This document shows, piece after piece, positions 22,852 through 32,920 of a DNA stretch of 64,000 nt; positions within the stretch are counted from its first letter, which is position 1; the number at the start of each line of letters is the position of its first letter. The stretch spans positions 212,884 to 276,883 of the forward strand of contig LSRX01000847.1 of NCBI GenBank assembly GCA_001939145.1, in the 5' to 3' direction. Under the pieces are notes generated by a model. That model was not told the DNA's origin and searched no databases. It saw only the letters and a program-made list of their open reading frames with translations. The translations under genes and the position numbers were made by a program. The DNA comes from Symbiodinium microadriaticum (lineage: Eukaryota; Sar; Dinophyceae; Suessiales; Symbiodiniaceae).

Positions 22852-22955
22852 GGTTCATGACATAAATCCTTAGCACTACCTTAAGGCCTCGTAGGACTAT
22901 GGGAACTATGGCATATTCCTTATTATGGGTACTGCAGGAACTATAGCATGAACCT
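22851..22955 (+). mobile_element. Family B-like element
   Basis: GGGTTCATGACATAAATCC to GCAGGAACTATAGCATGAACC with the typical ACTATGGGAACTATGG centre. It separates two coding-like segments. Confidence 0.7.
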
Positions 22956-22972
22956 TAGGGTTTCGGGTTTAG

Positions 22973-23051
22973 GATCACCTCCTCCGTGATCTCCAGCAGC
23001 GAATGCTTACAGAGTTTAGGGTTGACCTGAAAGATTCTTACGCCGTGAATC
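22973..23051 (+). CDS. Micro-exon with GC donor, unknown protein
   Basis: After GGTTTAG the frame reads DHLLRDLQQRMLTEFRVDLK then DSYAVN, followed by a GC donor (GCAGAC). Strongly protein-like, helical. It may continue the open segment ending at 22851, with the family B-like element between them as intron. Confidence 0.4.
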
Positions 23052-23987
23052 GCAGACTCGTGATCTAGGGTTCAGGCCCTGCACCACACCTTTACACATC
23101 CAAACATCCATGTATGAATCTGAAGTGTATGTATGTATGTAGGTATATGATATACATATATATATATATAGACATGTATAGACACACGCCTACATATCAT
23201 CTGCATGTCTTCTCTCTAGTTCTATATGCAGCTCAACGACATGCAGGAAAGCCTCGATTCCCTCTAGCTTGATAGAAAGGAACCCCCGAAACCAAAGTCA
23301 CCCTAACCCCAACACCCCGACACTGATGTAGGGTTTAGAGCTTTAGGGGTTTAAGGTTTAGGGGTTTAGGGTTTGGGGTTAGGAGTTTAGGGTCAGGGGT
23401 GTAGGGTATAGGGTTTAGGGATTAGGGGTTTCGGGGTTTAGGGGTTTAGGGGTTTAGGGGTTAGGGTTTAGTAACTGGTAACATGTGGGGGAGACTACAA
23501 ATACAAGCCTGTATACGTTACAAACTCTCTATGTCCCTGTACAATCCCGCTAAAACCCCCTTTAAGCCCTAAACCTTAAACCCTAAACCCCCTAAACCCA
23601 AGAGTTCAGAAATGGGCCAGCACAAACAGGCGCTGACCACGCAGAAGGCCGGGGGGGGGGGGGCAAATGCACCCCAAGCCCGCAGCACTTTTAGGGTTTA
23701 CGGTTTGCGCAAGTCGGGTTGAGGGTATTAGAGGTTTAGGGTTTGGGGGGTTTGGGATTTTGTTCGGGTTTTTGGGGTTACTGTAAGGGCTCAAGGGGTT
23801 TAGGGGCTAGAGTGAATCTTCAAAACTGAGGAACTCGAAAGTTGAGTCCAGAGACTTCTTCAGGGTTTGAGGGTTTTACAAGGGCTTGTGGGCTTATGAC
23901 TTGTGGGCTAAGAGCCCGAACTCTAAACTGAAAGGCTGGGGCCTTTGTAATCCGGCCGGTCGTCTTTGAGTTGAGAATTTAGGGTCC

Positions 23988-24089
23988 TAGTAGCTGACAC
24001 ACTACACGTTTAAAACTTGTTGGGATAATATGAACCCTTATAGAACTGAAAGTGTACACTGTCTTATGCTTATGAACTCAGCAACTAAG
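23988..24089 (+). mobile_element. Family H TIR element
   Basis: CTAGTAGCTGACAC to CTCAGCAACTAAG; target duplication not clear. Confidence 0.75.
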
Positions 24090-24239
24090 AAGTCGAGGGT
24101 TTAGGGTTTAGGGATGTGCGGGCTTGAGGGCCTAACTGCGGCTTCCTTTGCTGCAAGGAATCGGTCCCTTCAGGCTCTTGGATCGAGGACTTCATCTTCC
24201 TGCCGGGGGTTTGTGGTTTAGGTAAACCTACCTAAATTC

Positions 24240-24344
24240 AGGACATTTTCAGGTGGGTAGTTACCGCTTATAGGAGCCTTATAGAAGGTCTATATACCTT
24301 ATAGAAGCCCTATATACCCTAAACTCCGCTCCTGTAGTTTCTCT
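24240..24344 (+). mobile_element. Family K element
   Basis: AGGACATTTTCAGGTGGGTA to GCTCCTGTAGTTTCTC; left border of the repeat-free block. Confidence 0.7.
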
Positions 24345-24847
24345 AAGCTAAACCCTAAGCCCCCACCACTTGTTTAAGGACTGCTCGTGGGGAAGATCGC
24401 CAGTCGTGGACATGAGTCGCTCCTTTTGCAGAGCGTTCAGTCACCTGGAGCCGATGCCTTCTTTGAATCATTTCCACCCAAGACGATGAGGTTCATGTGT
24501 ACAAGTAGGCAAAGGGGTTCGAGCAGTAGATTCCATGACAGTATACAGTCTGTCGTGATGAAAGCTCTGGGTGTTGCACAGAATGGCAAATCCAAAAGGT
24601 ATTCTTCATTCCGCAACAAGACTTTTGGCATGTTTGCACCGGCCAAGAGCCTTACTAATGTCACAGGTCAGAATTCCCAAAACATCATATAGGATAGAAT
24701 ACACGCACTGAACATTCCTCGATTCGAAGCCGACAGGCGAGGAAGAAGAGGAAGAGATGGAGGACGCACCCCCAGGGGGGGACTTTGTCGAAGTGGGGGC
24801 GGGGGTCTGTGTAGCACTGAGGATTCCAAATTTTCGGGTTACACGAA

Positions 24848-24905
24848 AGCGCTCTCTGTCTTCCTCCCTCTCTCTCTCTTTCTCTCTCCCTCTCTCTCTC
24901 TCTCT

Positions 24906-24944
<39 letters not shown>
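24848..24944. repeat. (CT)n microsatellite
   Basis: CT run with few interruptions. Confidence 0.97.
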
Positions 24945-24946
<2 letters not shown>

Positions 24947-25338
24947 TCTCTTTATACAAGCATATATGTATATATACATCTCTATTTGACGGTAGCGTCT
25001 CGTGCTTTTGAGAAACGAAATTTCGGCACCGAATCAAAAATATAATTGTTAATGTTTAAACTTTGCATCCCAGTCTCGGTTTGGCAGACGAGGATTTCGG
25101 AACCGGTTTGCATGTTAAAAGTTTTGAAAACTTAAACATTCAAAAATGTAAAAATTGAAAGAATAGATTACGAAGGTAAATTGTTTAATTTTTGAATTTT
25201 GAATTCCAGTTTCGGTTTGGGAGCCGAGAATTTCGGGACCGATTGAAATTGTTACAATTTTCAATGTTTTTTGAAGAATGATGTGAAACAAGTTACATCA
25301 ACCCGGTTCACAGTGAGACCCGGAAGAAGCTGACGGAC

Positions 25339-25833
25339 TTGCTCCGCATCACGTCCCCTGGTGATGTTCGATGTCACACAACGTTAGTATCCACAACATG
25401 TCTTTTGGGTAATGCACTGCCACGACAGCAATGGGTTCGGAAAGCCGGGGGCAACGAGAAGAGCTGCCCATGCGGAGACCGTGTGGATTCCTGCCACAAG
25501 CTGGTGTATCAAGACACCCGACGTTCAGCAAAGCGTCGGTGCACTGGAAACATGTGTGTATCAGGTGATGAGCTGGTCCATGTGATTTGGACCCGCAGCC
25601 ACCCTACCACCAACCACACGTCGGTGAACAAGGCCATTATTTTATCACGAACCCTTCTACTACGATGTGAAACCAAGAACCGAAGCTCTGTCTTCATGCA
25701 GGATGTATGCTCCTGGAAGCGGATGAGTCGCACGACCTGGCACAAAGGATATCGCTTCTGCAGAGGCTCTGTAAGTGTAGTCAAGCCTGCACAAGTCATT
25801 AGTCGACAATCAGCACAGGTGCCAGGACCATAG
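25339..25833 (+). CDS. 164-codon open frame, possible retroelement remnant
   Basis: Open frame with CPCGDRVDSCHKLVYQD around residues 43-59. The Cys-x-Cys-Gly ... His spacing recalls the zinc-knuckle-like tail downstream of reverse transcriptases in non-LTR elements. No catalytic motif is present and the complementary strand is open for 140 codons, so the assignment is tentative. Confidence 0.25.
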   Translation: MLRITSPGDVRCHTTLVSTTCLLGNALPRQQWVRKAGGNEKSCPCGDRVDSCHKLVYQDTRRSAKRRCTGNMCVSGDELVHVIWTRSHPTTNHTSVNKAIILSRTLLLRCETKNRSSVFMQDVCSWKRMSRTTWHKGYRFCRGSVSVVKPAQVISRQSAQVPGP

Positions 25834-27272
25834 ACTCCGGCGCCAAGCTTCGCCTGAGCGATCTGCGTGCAGGTGCAAACCAGGCTTCGTGCAGTAAGGT
25901 TGTTGCGACCCAATGGTTGGGGTCGGCTCACTAATGTCTAATTCAAAGGCATGATGCAGTGCACGATGACAAACATGCAAAAGGCCAGGAGGTTCATGTC
26001 TTTGCGAGTCTTAGAGTAAACACAACACGGTTTTTGCCACACAAGTCTTGCGGGACAGAACGAGGTCTTTCAGGACGTCTGTCTGATTAACACACTGAGA
26101 TGCTTCGGCTACAAGATCCCATATGTGGACCACGGGCCCTTCTGGACCCTAGCTGACAGAAATCGGTTTCTGGCGCCGTACGCGTGTCTATGCTGCAAAT
26201 GTGACGCTGTCGCGTGTCTATGCCTTATGTATCAACTTTGTGAAACATCAATCGAAATCATCTAAGACATTGCCTTGTTGTAGCGTCGGCACGTTCCATC
26301 AACTCGCATGGGAAGTTTGTGATTTGCTTCAATGAGCATTTTGTGGCACTGCGAAGAGATTCAGATGGACTCTTCGTCAATTGTGGTCACAGAACCCACG
26401 AGTGGGACATGAAGCAGCACTGTAGCGGTCCAAGCAGCACCATCGGTAAAAACTTAGCGTGAACAAACTTGATGGTGTTTTTCAAGTGCAAGCGCGATCG
26501 CATCTTGATTGCTTGAACCACTGATCATGCTGTTTCTTATTCTGCAACGAGCCAACAGACGGAGACGGATCGACGAGTGACGGTGATCTCCAAGCTGGCG
26601 GTTCATAGTTCCTCGCGTGCAAAGTATTTAACATGTTGATGCATGTCTGAGTTGCTGCGTATGTGAACAATATCACAGGATGACTGCAGACCTGACAGAG
26701 CTTAGGTCAAAAGATGTTGGCCCTTCAGTTCGTCAAAGGAACAACCAAAGACCAGCAAAGACTCCGAGTGATAACGAGTGTCTTGAAGTGCCGTTTGCCC
26801 ATCATCTGGAATTCTTCTCGTGCAACGGAGACCAATGGCTGATCCGCCGCCAAGCCGGTTTTCCAATCAGACAGGTTAGCGGCAGCTGCTCCGGCACAAT
26901 AGTTTCTATGCATCCAGAGCATCCGTTTCTTGCGTCGGTTTCACAAACTATGCTTCGGCAGCAGTGGAAATGGTTTATTACAGACCCATGAAGACTGTCT
27001 TCTGGGGCCGTAGCTTCGAAGACGTGCGTGAACTTGAGGCAGACTAAATTCAATTGGTAAACTCAATCGACTTGGAAAATCCAGTTAAGTGCCTTGGCTT
27101 TGCCTGCACGTATGTTTTAATGTCAACTTCGTAAGGACTTTAGTAGCTATGTGTAATCCTCAAGATCCCGCCGTATGATTCCTTTTTGAGCAAAAAAGGG
27201 GGTTCTACAGTAAGAAACACGAGTCCCGGAGCTCTTGGCGAAGGCAAAATCCGAAGGAAGTTAAGGCCATTT

Positions 27273-27371
27273 GGGTAGTTCTCTACATTAGGGTGCCTTT
27301 TAGGATCCTTTTTATGATGGTGCCGTACTATATTGGGGACCCAGAGAAGGAACCTAGTTTGAACTACCCAT
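27273..27371 (+). mobile_element. Family C TIR element
   Basis: GGGTAGTTCTCTACATTAGG to TTTGAACTACCC with the shared TGCCGTACTATATTGGGG centre. Marks the right edge of the repeat-free block. Confidence 0.8.
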
Positions 27372-27858
27372 CTGATACCCTGGAGACCTAAAGCCCCAAG
27401 CCTTAGCCTTAAGCCCTAAAGTTCTAAAAACTCCCAAGCCTTACACTTCATACTTAGGCCCCAAAACGAGGCACCCTCTAAAGCCTCAAACCCGAAGCTT
27501 CAGCCCTAAACCACTAAGGCCCACACTCGCAACCCTAGGGCCCTCGACCTCGCACTGTGAACCTTGCCACATCGTGGAACCCTAAAGGTTTAGGGGTTAG
27601 GGCTTTAGGGCTTCAGGGTTAGGACTTTCGGGTTTTAGGGATAGGGCTTTGGGCCCTAATCCCAAAACCCGAACCACTGGGCTCACTGGCGGGCCTCATG
27701 CCTTTGACTCCGACCCGAGTAGTAGAGTAGGTAACTGTTTATCCTTGTTTTTTTTTGGGGGGAGGGGCACTGTCAACTACACCCTATAATCGCAGAGGTT
27801 TACCTTTAGCTTTCCCAGGATACTGGACATTAGGATACTGGACAAGTAAGAAATCCAG

Positions 27859-27900
27859 GAAGCTGTTGTGATCATTGACAACGGCTCTGGCCTCTGCAAG
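27859..27900 (+). CDS. Actin-like gene, exon 1 found (phosphate-1 loop)
   Basis: Encodes EAVVIIDNGSGLCK, matching the actin N-terminal beta strand and first phosphate-binding loop (actin VIDNGSGMCK). The acceptor is AATCCAG before GAA; the donor after AAG is GC (GCCAGGG). Phase 0 at both ends. The exon with the initiator Met should lie upstream and is not recognised. Open frame ends by chance 21 bases downstream. Confidence 0.9.
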
Positions 27901-28149
27901 GCCAGGGAGTCCACCTGACCTCTTCGGGTTCAGCGGTCTAGGGTTCCGGGCTTAGGTTTTCAGGCTTTAGGGGTCTAGGGTTTAGGTAGAGCTTGGGGGT
28001 TTTAGAGTGGACGAAGCGATGTTTTGGGTTCATAAGATTACCGTCATTCGGGCTTTGGAGCTCTACGTTACGTAGAGCAGGGCCCCTTAAACTTCTGTGG
28101 GGTGCGAAAACCCCTGTCTAAGCTCAAAGGTTAACCTGGAGTAACTTAG

Positions 28150-28266
28150 TCACCAGTTCCCCAAAGCCCTTGTGAAGTGAAATCCCCAAGAACCCCGTCA
28201 AAGCCATCTACAGCCACTGTTATTCAGTTTCAAAGCACCCTGGAAGAAAAGCTGGACAAGCAAGTA
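28150..28266 (+). CDS. Coding-like segment inside actin-like intron 1
   Basis: Open frame after an AG acceptor: SPVPQSPCEVKSPRTPSKPS then TATVIQFQSTLEEKLDKQV, Ser/Pro-rich then helical, ending at a possible GC donor. Phase 0 at both ends, so it could be a cassette exon, part of a nested gene, or chance. Another frame is also open over part of it. Confidence 0.35.
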
Positions 28267-28289
28267 GCAACAGGGTTCAAGCCCTAAGC

Positions 28290-28618
28290 CCGAAACCCCT
28301 TAAACCCCAAATCCCTAAAGCCCTCAACCCCTAAACCCCTAAACCCTAAACCCTAAAGACCCTAAACCCTAAGAGAGGATGGAACCCTAAACCCCGGAGG
28401 CCCGAGCTCGAAGAGTTCTTGAAGCCTTGAAGCCCTTTGGGGCTCAGATTCTGGGAGCCTCAAACTCCGGCAAAGAGCCCTGAAGGCCAAAGCCCCGGGT
28501 TTAGGTGTTAGGGTTTAGGGGTTTAGCGTTTTAGGTTTTAGGGTTTAGGGGTTTAGGGGTTTAGGGTTTAGGGATTTAGGGGTTTAGGGGTTAAGGGGTT
28601 TAGGGTTTGGAAGAACCC
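28290..28618. repeat. Telomere-type repeats in actin-like intron 1
   Basis: CCCTAAA to about 28375 and TTTAGGG from about 28498. Confidence 0.85.
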
Positions 28619-28864
28619 TGAACTCTTAGAGAACCCCCCCAAACATCCCATGCAAACCCCTGAACCCCAAACCGCAAATCATCGCGGCTCGGTTGCACCC
28701 TTACAGTAGCCCTTACAGATAGCACCCATTATTATTATTATTAGGGGCCCCTTAACAGGGGCTCTCTAAAAGTAAGCCGTTTTCATCTCCTGCCCTGAAA
28801 CCCCTTTCCCTAAGTATTCAGGAACCCTAAACTTCCAAAACCCCCAGGCCCGAAATCATGGCAG

Positions 28865-28927
28865 GTCGGCCTCTCCACGGATCAAATGCCGAAGTTCATC
28901 TTCAACGAAGTCCTCGGCCGGCCAAGG
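28865..28927 (+). CDS. Actin-like gene, exon 2 (GRPR block)
   Basis: Encodes VGLSTDQMPKFIFNEVLGRPR, aligned to actin [20 protein letters not shown]. Acceptor ATGGCAG, donor GC after AGG (AGG, then GCTCTC). Phase 0 to phase 0. The middle of this block is more divergent than conventional actin. Confidence 0.85.
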
Positions 28928-29224
28928 GCTCTCTGGAAGGCAAGGGAAGGGAGTTGTCGGCTTTAGGGTTTTGGAGGCTATGGTTTGGAGCTTCTTAAGG
29001 CGTAGAGCTTAGGTTTTAAGGTTTAGGTTTTAGCTTTGCGGCTGGAGTTTATAAATTTAGGGGTCTAGGGTTTAGGATTCGATTTAGAGTCTCGTATTCG
29101 TGGTTGTTCGTGGTATCTGTGGTGGCTGTCCTCAAAGCCCGCGATTCGGATGCCCTAAACCCGGCTAAGCCGGATGGCAGCATGCAGAAGGGAAGAGGGG
29201 CTCGTAAGCAAACAAGAGTTGCTA

Positions 29225-29428
29225 AACCCTAAACTCCTTTACTCCTGCAAAGCCCTAAACCCAAAACCCGAAACCCCTTTACTCCAGCAAAACTCAAAAT
29301 CCTAAACTCCTTCACTCCTGCAAAACCCTCCAACCCTTAACTCCTTCACTCAAACACAACCCAAAACCCTAAACTCCTTTATTCAAAAACACAAAATCCT
29401 AAACTCCTTTACTCCAGCAAAACCCTAA
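29225..29428. repeat. Mixed repeat CTCCTTTACTCCAGCAAAAC
   Basis: Five to six imperfect copies of a unit combining CTCCTTTACTCCAGC with CCCTAAA, ending ten bases before actin-like exon 3. Confidence 0.8.
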
Positions 29429-29438
29429 AACCTGGCAG

Positions 29439-29510
29439 GAGAAGATGCAGAAGCAGGGGAAGCCCATGAAGGATTTCTACGTGGCCGACGAGCCCCTCGG
29501 CTTTGTGTCG
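29439..29510 (+). CDS. Actin-like gene, exon 3 (DNase-loop region)
   Basis: Encodes EKMQKQGKPMKDFYVADEPLG and a few more residues, matching actin GMGQKDSYVGDEAQ. Acceptor CTGGCAG; the donor is GC after TCG at 29510, with a second possible GC donor six bases later. The following intron is the longest (8.4 kb) and holds the ankyrin-like gene. Confidence 0.85.
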
Positions 29511-29992
29511 GCTTCGGCGTTCAGAGGAGGCGACCGAGGGTTCAGGGTTTATGGGCTTAGGGTTTATGGGCTTATAGTTTAGGTGATTTAGGGCTTAGGG
29601 GGTTTAGGAGTTTAGGGTTTAGGGGTTTAGGGTTTAGGGGTTTATGGTTTAGTTGGGGAGCTTGACCCCTAAACACCCAAGGAGGTGATTTAGGGTTTAG
29701 GGGTTCCTATAGGATTTGGTTAGGGTTTAGGAAGAGCGCTCGATTGCAACCCCCTAAACCCTAAACCCCCTTTCGCCCTGCAGACAAGCCGCAACTTCGC
29801 TCCGAGAATCCTGAATCCTAAAGCCTCGGAATCCACCCAGCGAGCATAGGGTTCCTTTAGGGGTTTACGGATCCTTTAAGGGTTTAGGGTTTAGGGATCC
29901 TTTAAAGGTTTAGGGTTTGGGATCCTTTACGGGTTTAGGGTTTAGGGATCCTTCAAGGATTTAGGCTCAGCATTGACAATCACAGTTATATG

Positions 29993-30093
29993 TGTGGTTT
30001 TCCAAAGTAGGGTCCTTCTGGGGGTCCTTTTTATAAGGGTACCGTACTATATTGAGGGCCTAACAAGGGACCTTAATTTAGAAAACGACCCAT
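29993..30093 (+). mobile_element. Family C element, decayed
   Basis: Centre TAAGGGTACCGTACTATATTG and right end TTAATTTAGAAAACGACCC. In actin-like intron 3. Confidence 0.7.
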
Positions 30094-30583
30094 ATGTGTA
30101 ACAATTGTTGCAGGTATTGATACGCCTATCAGTCTACTGCAAGAATCGCTAGGCCAGAATTTCCGGCTTTGAACTGTGCAGGCGTTCCGGGCCAAACAAT
30201 TGATATGAGGCCTCGGGTCAGCTTCAAAACAGGCGTGACAATAAAACCACCCGGAAGCCGTAACCCCAAGCCCTGAAATCACAAACCCCTAAAACCCTAA
30301 ACCCTAAACCATTAACCCCAAGCCCTGAAATCCTAAACCACTAAACCCTAAACCCTTAACCCTTAACCCCAAGCCCTGAAATCCCAAACCCCTAAACCCT
30401 AAACCCTTAACCCCAGGCCCTGAAATCACAAACGTGTTAGGGGCCAGGCTAGTACAAGTACAAACTAAGCCTCAGAGAAGACAAAGAGAGCCCAGACCTT
30501 AAACCCAGCTAGCAGAGCTGCTACTGCTACGGTTACTACTACTACCACTACTACTACGACGACGACTACTACTACTTTTCTAA

Positions 30584-30688
30584 TGTAGGTGCCTTCATAA
30601 TGAGAGTAGGGTTCTGAGGGCTTCTTCTTATAATTATAGTATACTATACCCCCCCCCAAACCCTATTCTAATCATTAAGGCCCCTACA
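30584..30688 (+). mobile_element. Family D element
   Basis: TGTAGGTGCCTTCATAATGA to CTAATCATTAAGGCCCCTACA. Confidence 0.8.
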
Positions 30689-30775
30689 TCACCACTACCC
30701 CCAAGATGAAGCGCTGGAGATGCCAACACAGCATCCCCCCTGAAGCCCCAAAGCCTAAAGCCTAAGTCCTAGCCC

Positions 30776-30868
30776 CAAGCCAGCCCGATCCCGTCGGAAC
30801 CTCCTTAAGGATTGATGCCAGCAATAGAGACAAGGCGCCGGGCCAGCTCTCTCGCAGTGTCTCGAGGG
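30776..30868 (+). CDS. Coding-like segment upstream of ankyrin-like gene
   Basis: Open, non-repetitive frame reading SQPDPVGTSLRIDASNRDK and APGQLSRSVSR. It lies 270 bases before the ankyrin-like ATG on the same strand and could be an upstream exon. No family recognised; based on protein-like composition only. Confidence 0.35.
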
Positions 30869-31135
30869 TTGAGGGCTCAGGGATGAAGGGTTTAGGGCTT
30901 AGGAGGCTTTCGTGTTTGGAGGCTTGTCTTTGTTGCTTTTGCGCTCTTCAAGAGCGCACCCGACGATGTTGTTTCTTGCAAGGCTTTTGCTGAGGGGTTG
31001 TTTGACGGCACATCTGTTTAGGGCTGGGTGGATGTTTGTGGCGACTGGTTCTGGGGTTTGCTGTCACACACCTGCAAGCCACGGGTCCAGGCTCAAAATC
31101 AGGCCCAAGCTGTTCTTCGTAGTTGACTGCTCTTC

Positions 31136-32071
31136 ATGGCGAGCACCGCAAGAACTTCCTGGACCAATGAGACCAGTGACCTACTCCGACAGAATCCACA
31201 CATCGACTGCAAACCGGTTTTGAAGGAGTTGATTCCTGAGACCTTGAACAAAGGCATCCGGTTTGTCTCTCAGCAAACAAAGGCGACGGAAGGCGTCCGG
31301 TCAGTTCGCTTAGATGCGTGGTTTTACATCCGACGTCTCAGCGCCTCCGATGTCTTGAGGGCCCTGCGTGAGACGGGATCCAGCTCGGAGTCCCTGAGGA
31401 AGGATGTGGAGCAGAGCATGCAGCACCAGAAAGTCTACCACGTGGTGATCCGCGGGAATGATCCAAAGTTCATGCCTTTCGGAAAGCGCGACGGACAGGA
31501 TTTGGTGACGAACTACATCTGCGAACAGATGTCGTTCATCACTGAAAAAGTCGACCAACTACTGTTCGAAGATCTTTCGGAGCCTTCCAGCATCCGAGAG
31601 GCCATGGCTGATCATGCCTTCAACCAAATGCTTGAGCAGTACTTCCTTCGCGGCAAGCATGATAGGGAAGAGACACTCCATCTAGTAAGCCGCCTCAGAG
31701 GAGGAGGGAATCTGCTGCATACCTGCATCAAAGAGGGCCACCTGGACACTTTGAGATTGCTTCTGGACGAATTTACCCCGGAATCGCAGCCCGGAGCTCG
31801 GTGGAGAGCCTCGGCAGAACCCCTGCGCCCCGTGGGGATGTACAAGTGCTCGGCGTTCCATCGCGCGGTCTTCGACGGCCGCCCGGACTGTCTTGCAGAG
31901 CTGGTGTTCTGGGCGAAGCGGTATGGGCATGACATCACAGAGCTCCGGAATGTAGAGGAGAGAGACATCGCTGGTAGTCAAAGAGGCTTGACTTGCTTGG
32001 AGCTGTCCGAGCAAGAAGGTAACCTGGCTTGCTACAACGTCTTGGCGCCGCTCTTCGGTGTCCCCAAGAAG
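31136..32071 (+). CDS. Ankyrin-repeat-like protein, first large exon
   Basis: 312-codon segment starting at an ATG that follows an in-frame TGA 12 bases upstream, so the start is plausible. No signal peptide or membrane segment is evident. The C-terminal half contains ankyrin-like helices: GNLLHTCIKEGHLDTLRLLL (around residues 190-210), SAFHRAVFDGRPDCLAEL (240-260) and LTCLELSEQEGNLACYNVL (285-305). Ankyrin repeats bind protein partners; the partner and the N-terminal domain are unknown. The coding sequence is interrupted after codon AAG at 32071 by a TIR element with a 4-bp target duplication. It lies on the same strand as, and inside an intron of, the actin-like gene. Its long exons contrast sharply with that gene, which would fit a younger, perhaps retroposed, gene. 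Confidence 0.75.
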
Positions 32072-32073
32072 GA

Positions 32074-32272
32074 CTGGGTTCTTGTTAGGGGCTTTAAGAA
32101 ATTTAAGTTACCATGATAAAGAAGCCATATTATGTACTATAGATCCCTGTTTGTGGCAACTTAAACAAGATCCCTGAACAAGAACCCTAAACCCCTAAAC
32201 CCTAAATCCTAAACCCCTAAATCCTGAACCCTAAACCCTAAAACCCTAAAGTCCCCTAGAACAAGAACCCAG
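32074..32272 (+). mobile_element. Family I introner-like TIR element with AGGA duplication
   Basis: Starts CTGGGTTCTTGTTAGGGG and ends GAACAAGAACCCAG, which are inverted repeats. It is flanked by AGGA at 32070-32073 and 32273-32276. It lies within the ankyrin-like coding sequence. Taking GA at 32072 as donor and AG at 32273-32274 as acceptor removes element plus one duplication and restores codons AAG AAG GAG TCT. About 60 bases of CCCTAAA repeat and a duplicated right end sit inside it. Confidence 0.85.
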
Positions 32273-32274
32273 AG

Positions 32275-32374
32275 GAGTCTGCCAGAGATGCGAAGCCACA
32301 AGAGGCACCCCTCTGGCGGAGAGGACCATGGCCAGAGCGGAGCTGGTAAGTGCCAGGAGCGAGCAGACGCTTCA
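32275..32374 (+). CDS. Ankyrin-like gene, middle exon between two introners
   Basis: Coding-like piece between two family I elements. Precise removal of the first element as a GA-AG intron reads GVPKK-ESARDAKPQEAPLW in frame, but that frame meets TAA at 32347. A second frame through the piece (LAERTMARAELVSARSEQTL) joins the third exon in frame. The switch falls in an imperfect duplication (CCAGAGCGGAGC and CCAGGAGCGAGC, about 32331-32364), so an indel, a further splice event or a decayed gene is possible. Confidence 0.55.
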
Positions 32375-32378
32375 GCTT

Positions 32379-32920
32379 CTGGGCTCTTGTTACGGGAGTC
32401 AATTTAAGTTACCATAAATCGGGATCTATAGTATAATTTAAGTTACCATAAATAGAGATCTATAGTATAATTTAAGTTACCATAAATAGAGATCTATAGT
32501 ATAATTTAAGTTACCATAAATAGAGATCTATAGTATAATTTAAGTTATGGTTCTTGTTACGGGAGCGGATTTAAACGCTGCGTGTCGTCCGCCTCGGCCC
32601 GGCCGCAAACAAAGAGGGCCAACGAATTTGCGGGCAGGGGGCTCTGAGCGCACAAGCGAGCGGCGGTGGGCGGGACTCCGGCGAGATTTCACCACAGGAC
32701 CTTGGGGCTCATTTATGGGTTCACACAGACGAACCCCCTCCCCGATGACCAAAAAAAACAGTGGGGATCGCTGGAAAAAAGAGGTGAATCCGAATAGGAA
32801 CCTCTGACCGCTTCGGCCGAGGCCGAGGCGAATTTAAGTTACCATTAATGGGGATCTATAGTAAATAACATGGTTTCCTTATTATGGTAGCTTAAATTAC
32901 ATCCCTTAACAAGATCCCAG
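32379..32920 (+). mobile_element. Family I introner-like TIR element with GCTT duplication
   Basis: Starts CTGGGCTCTTGTTACGGG and ends TTAACAAGATCCCAG. It is flanked by GCTT at 32375-32378 and 32921-32924. GC of the left duplication and AG of the right element end form a GC-AG intron whose removal keeps the downstream frame. It is expanded to 542 bases by a tandem array (32403-32545) and a GC-rich insert (about 32560-32830). Confidence 0.85.
32403..32545 (+). repeat. 34-bp tandem repeat inside an introner element
   Basis: Unit TTTAAGTTACCATAAATA plus 16 further bases, with starts at 32403, 32437, 32471, 32505 and 32539. It is an amplified inner arm of family I, very uniform and therefore recent. 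Confidence 0.95.

Larger units (their letters stand above)
24370..27270. other. AT-richer block lacking telomere-like repeat
   Basis: About 2.9 kb with no TTTAGGG/CCCTAAA and none of the TIR families, bordered by a family K element on the left and a family C element on the right. It contains a (CT)n microsatellite, two diverged copies of a CGGTTTGG-GACGA-ATTTCGG motif (about 25080 and 25215), and short ORFs without good starts. It could be a decayed inserted retroelement or a region under different mutation pressure. Confidence 0.6.

Noticed and set aside
24606..25037. Minus-strand Arg/Glu-rich ORF
   Set aside because: Read from the (CT)n microsatellite; the RE/ER repeats are an artefact.
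30708..30725. Second actin exon resembling the RWRC block
   Set aside because: Shares only GCGCTGGAGATGCC with exon 15 and then diverges; chance matches of this length are expected in 64 kb.
31000..31135. Dinoflagellate spliced-leader relic upstream of the ankyrin-like gene
   Set aside because: No recognisable spliced-leader sequence was found before the ATG, so retroposition remains only a suggestion.
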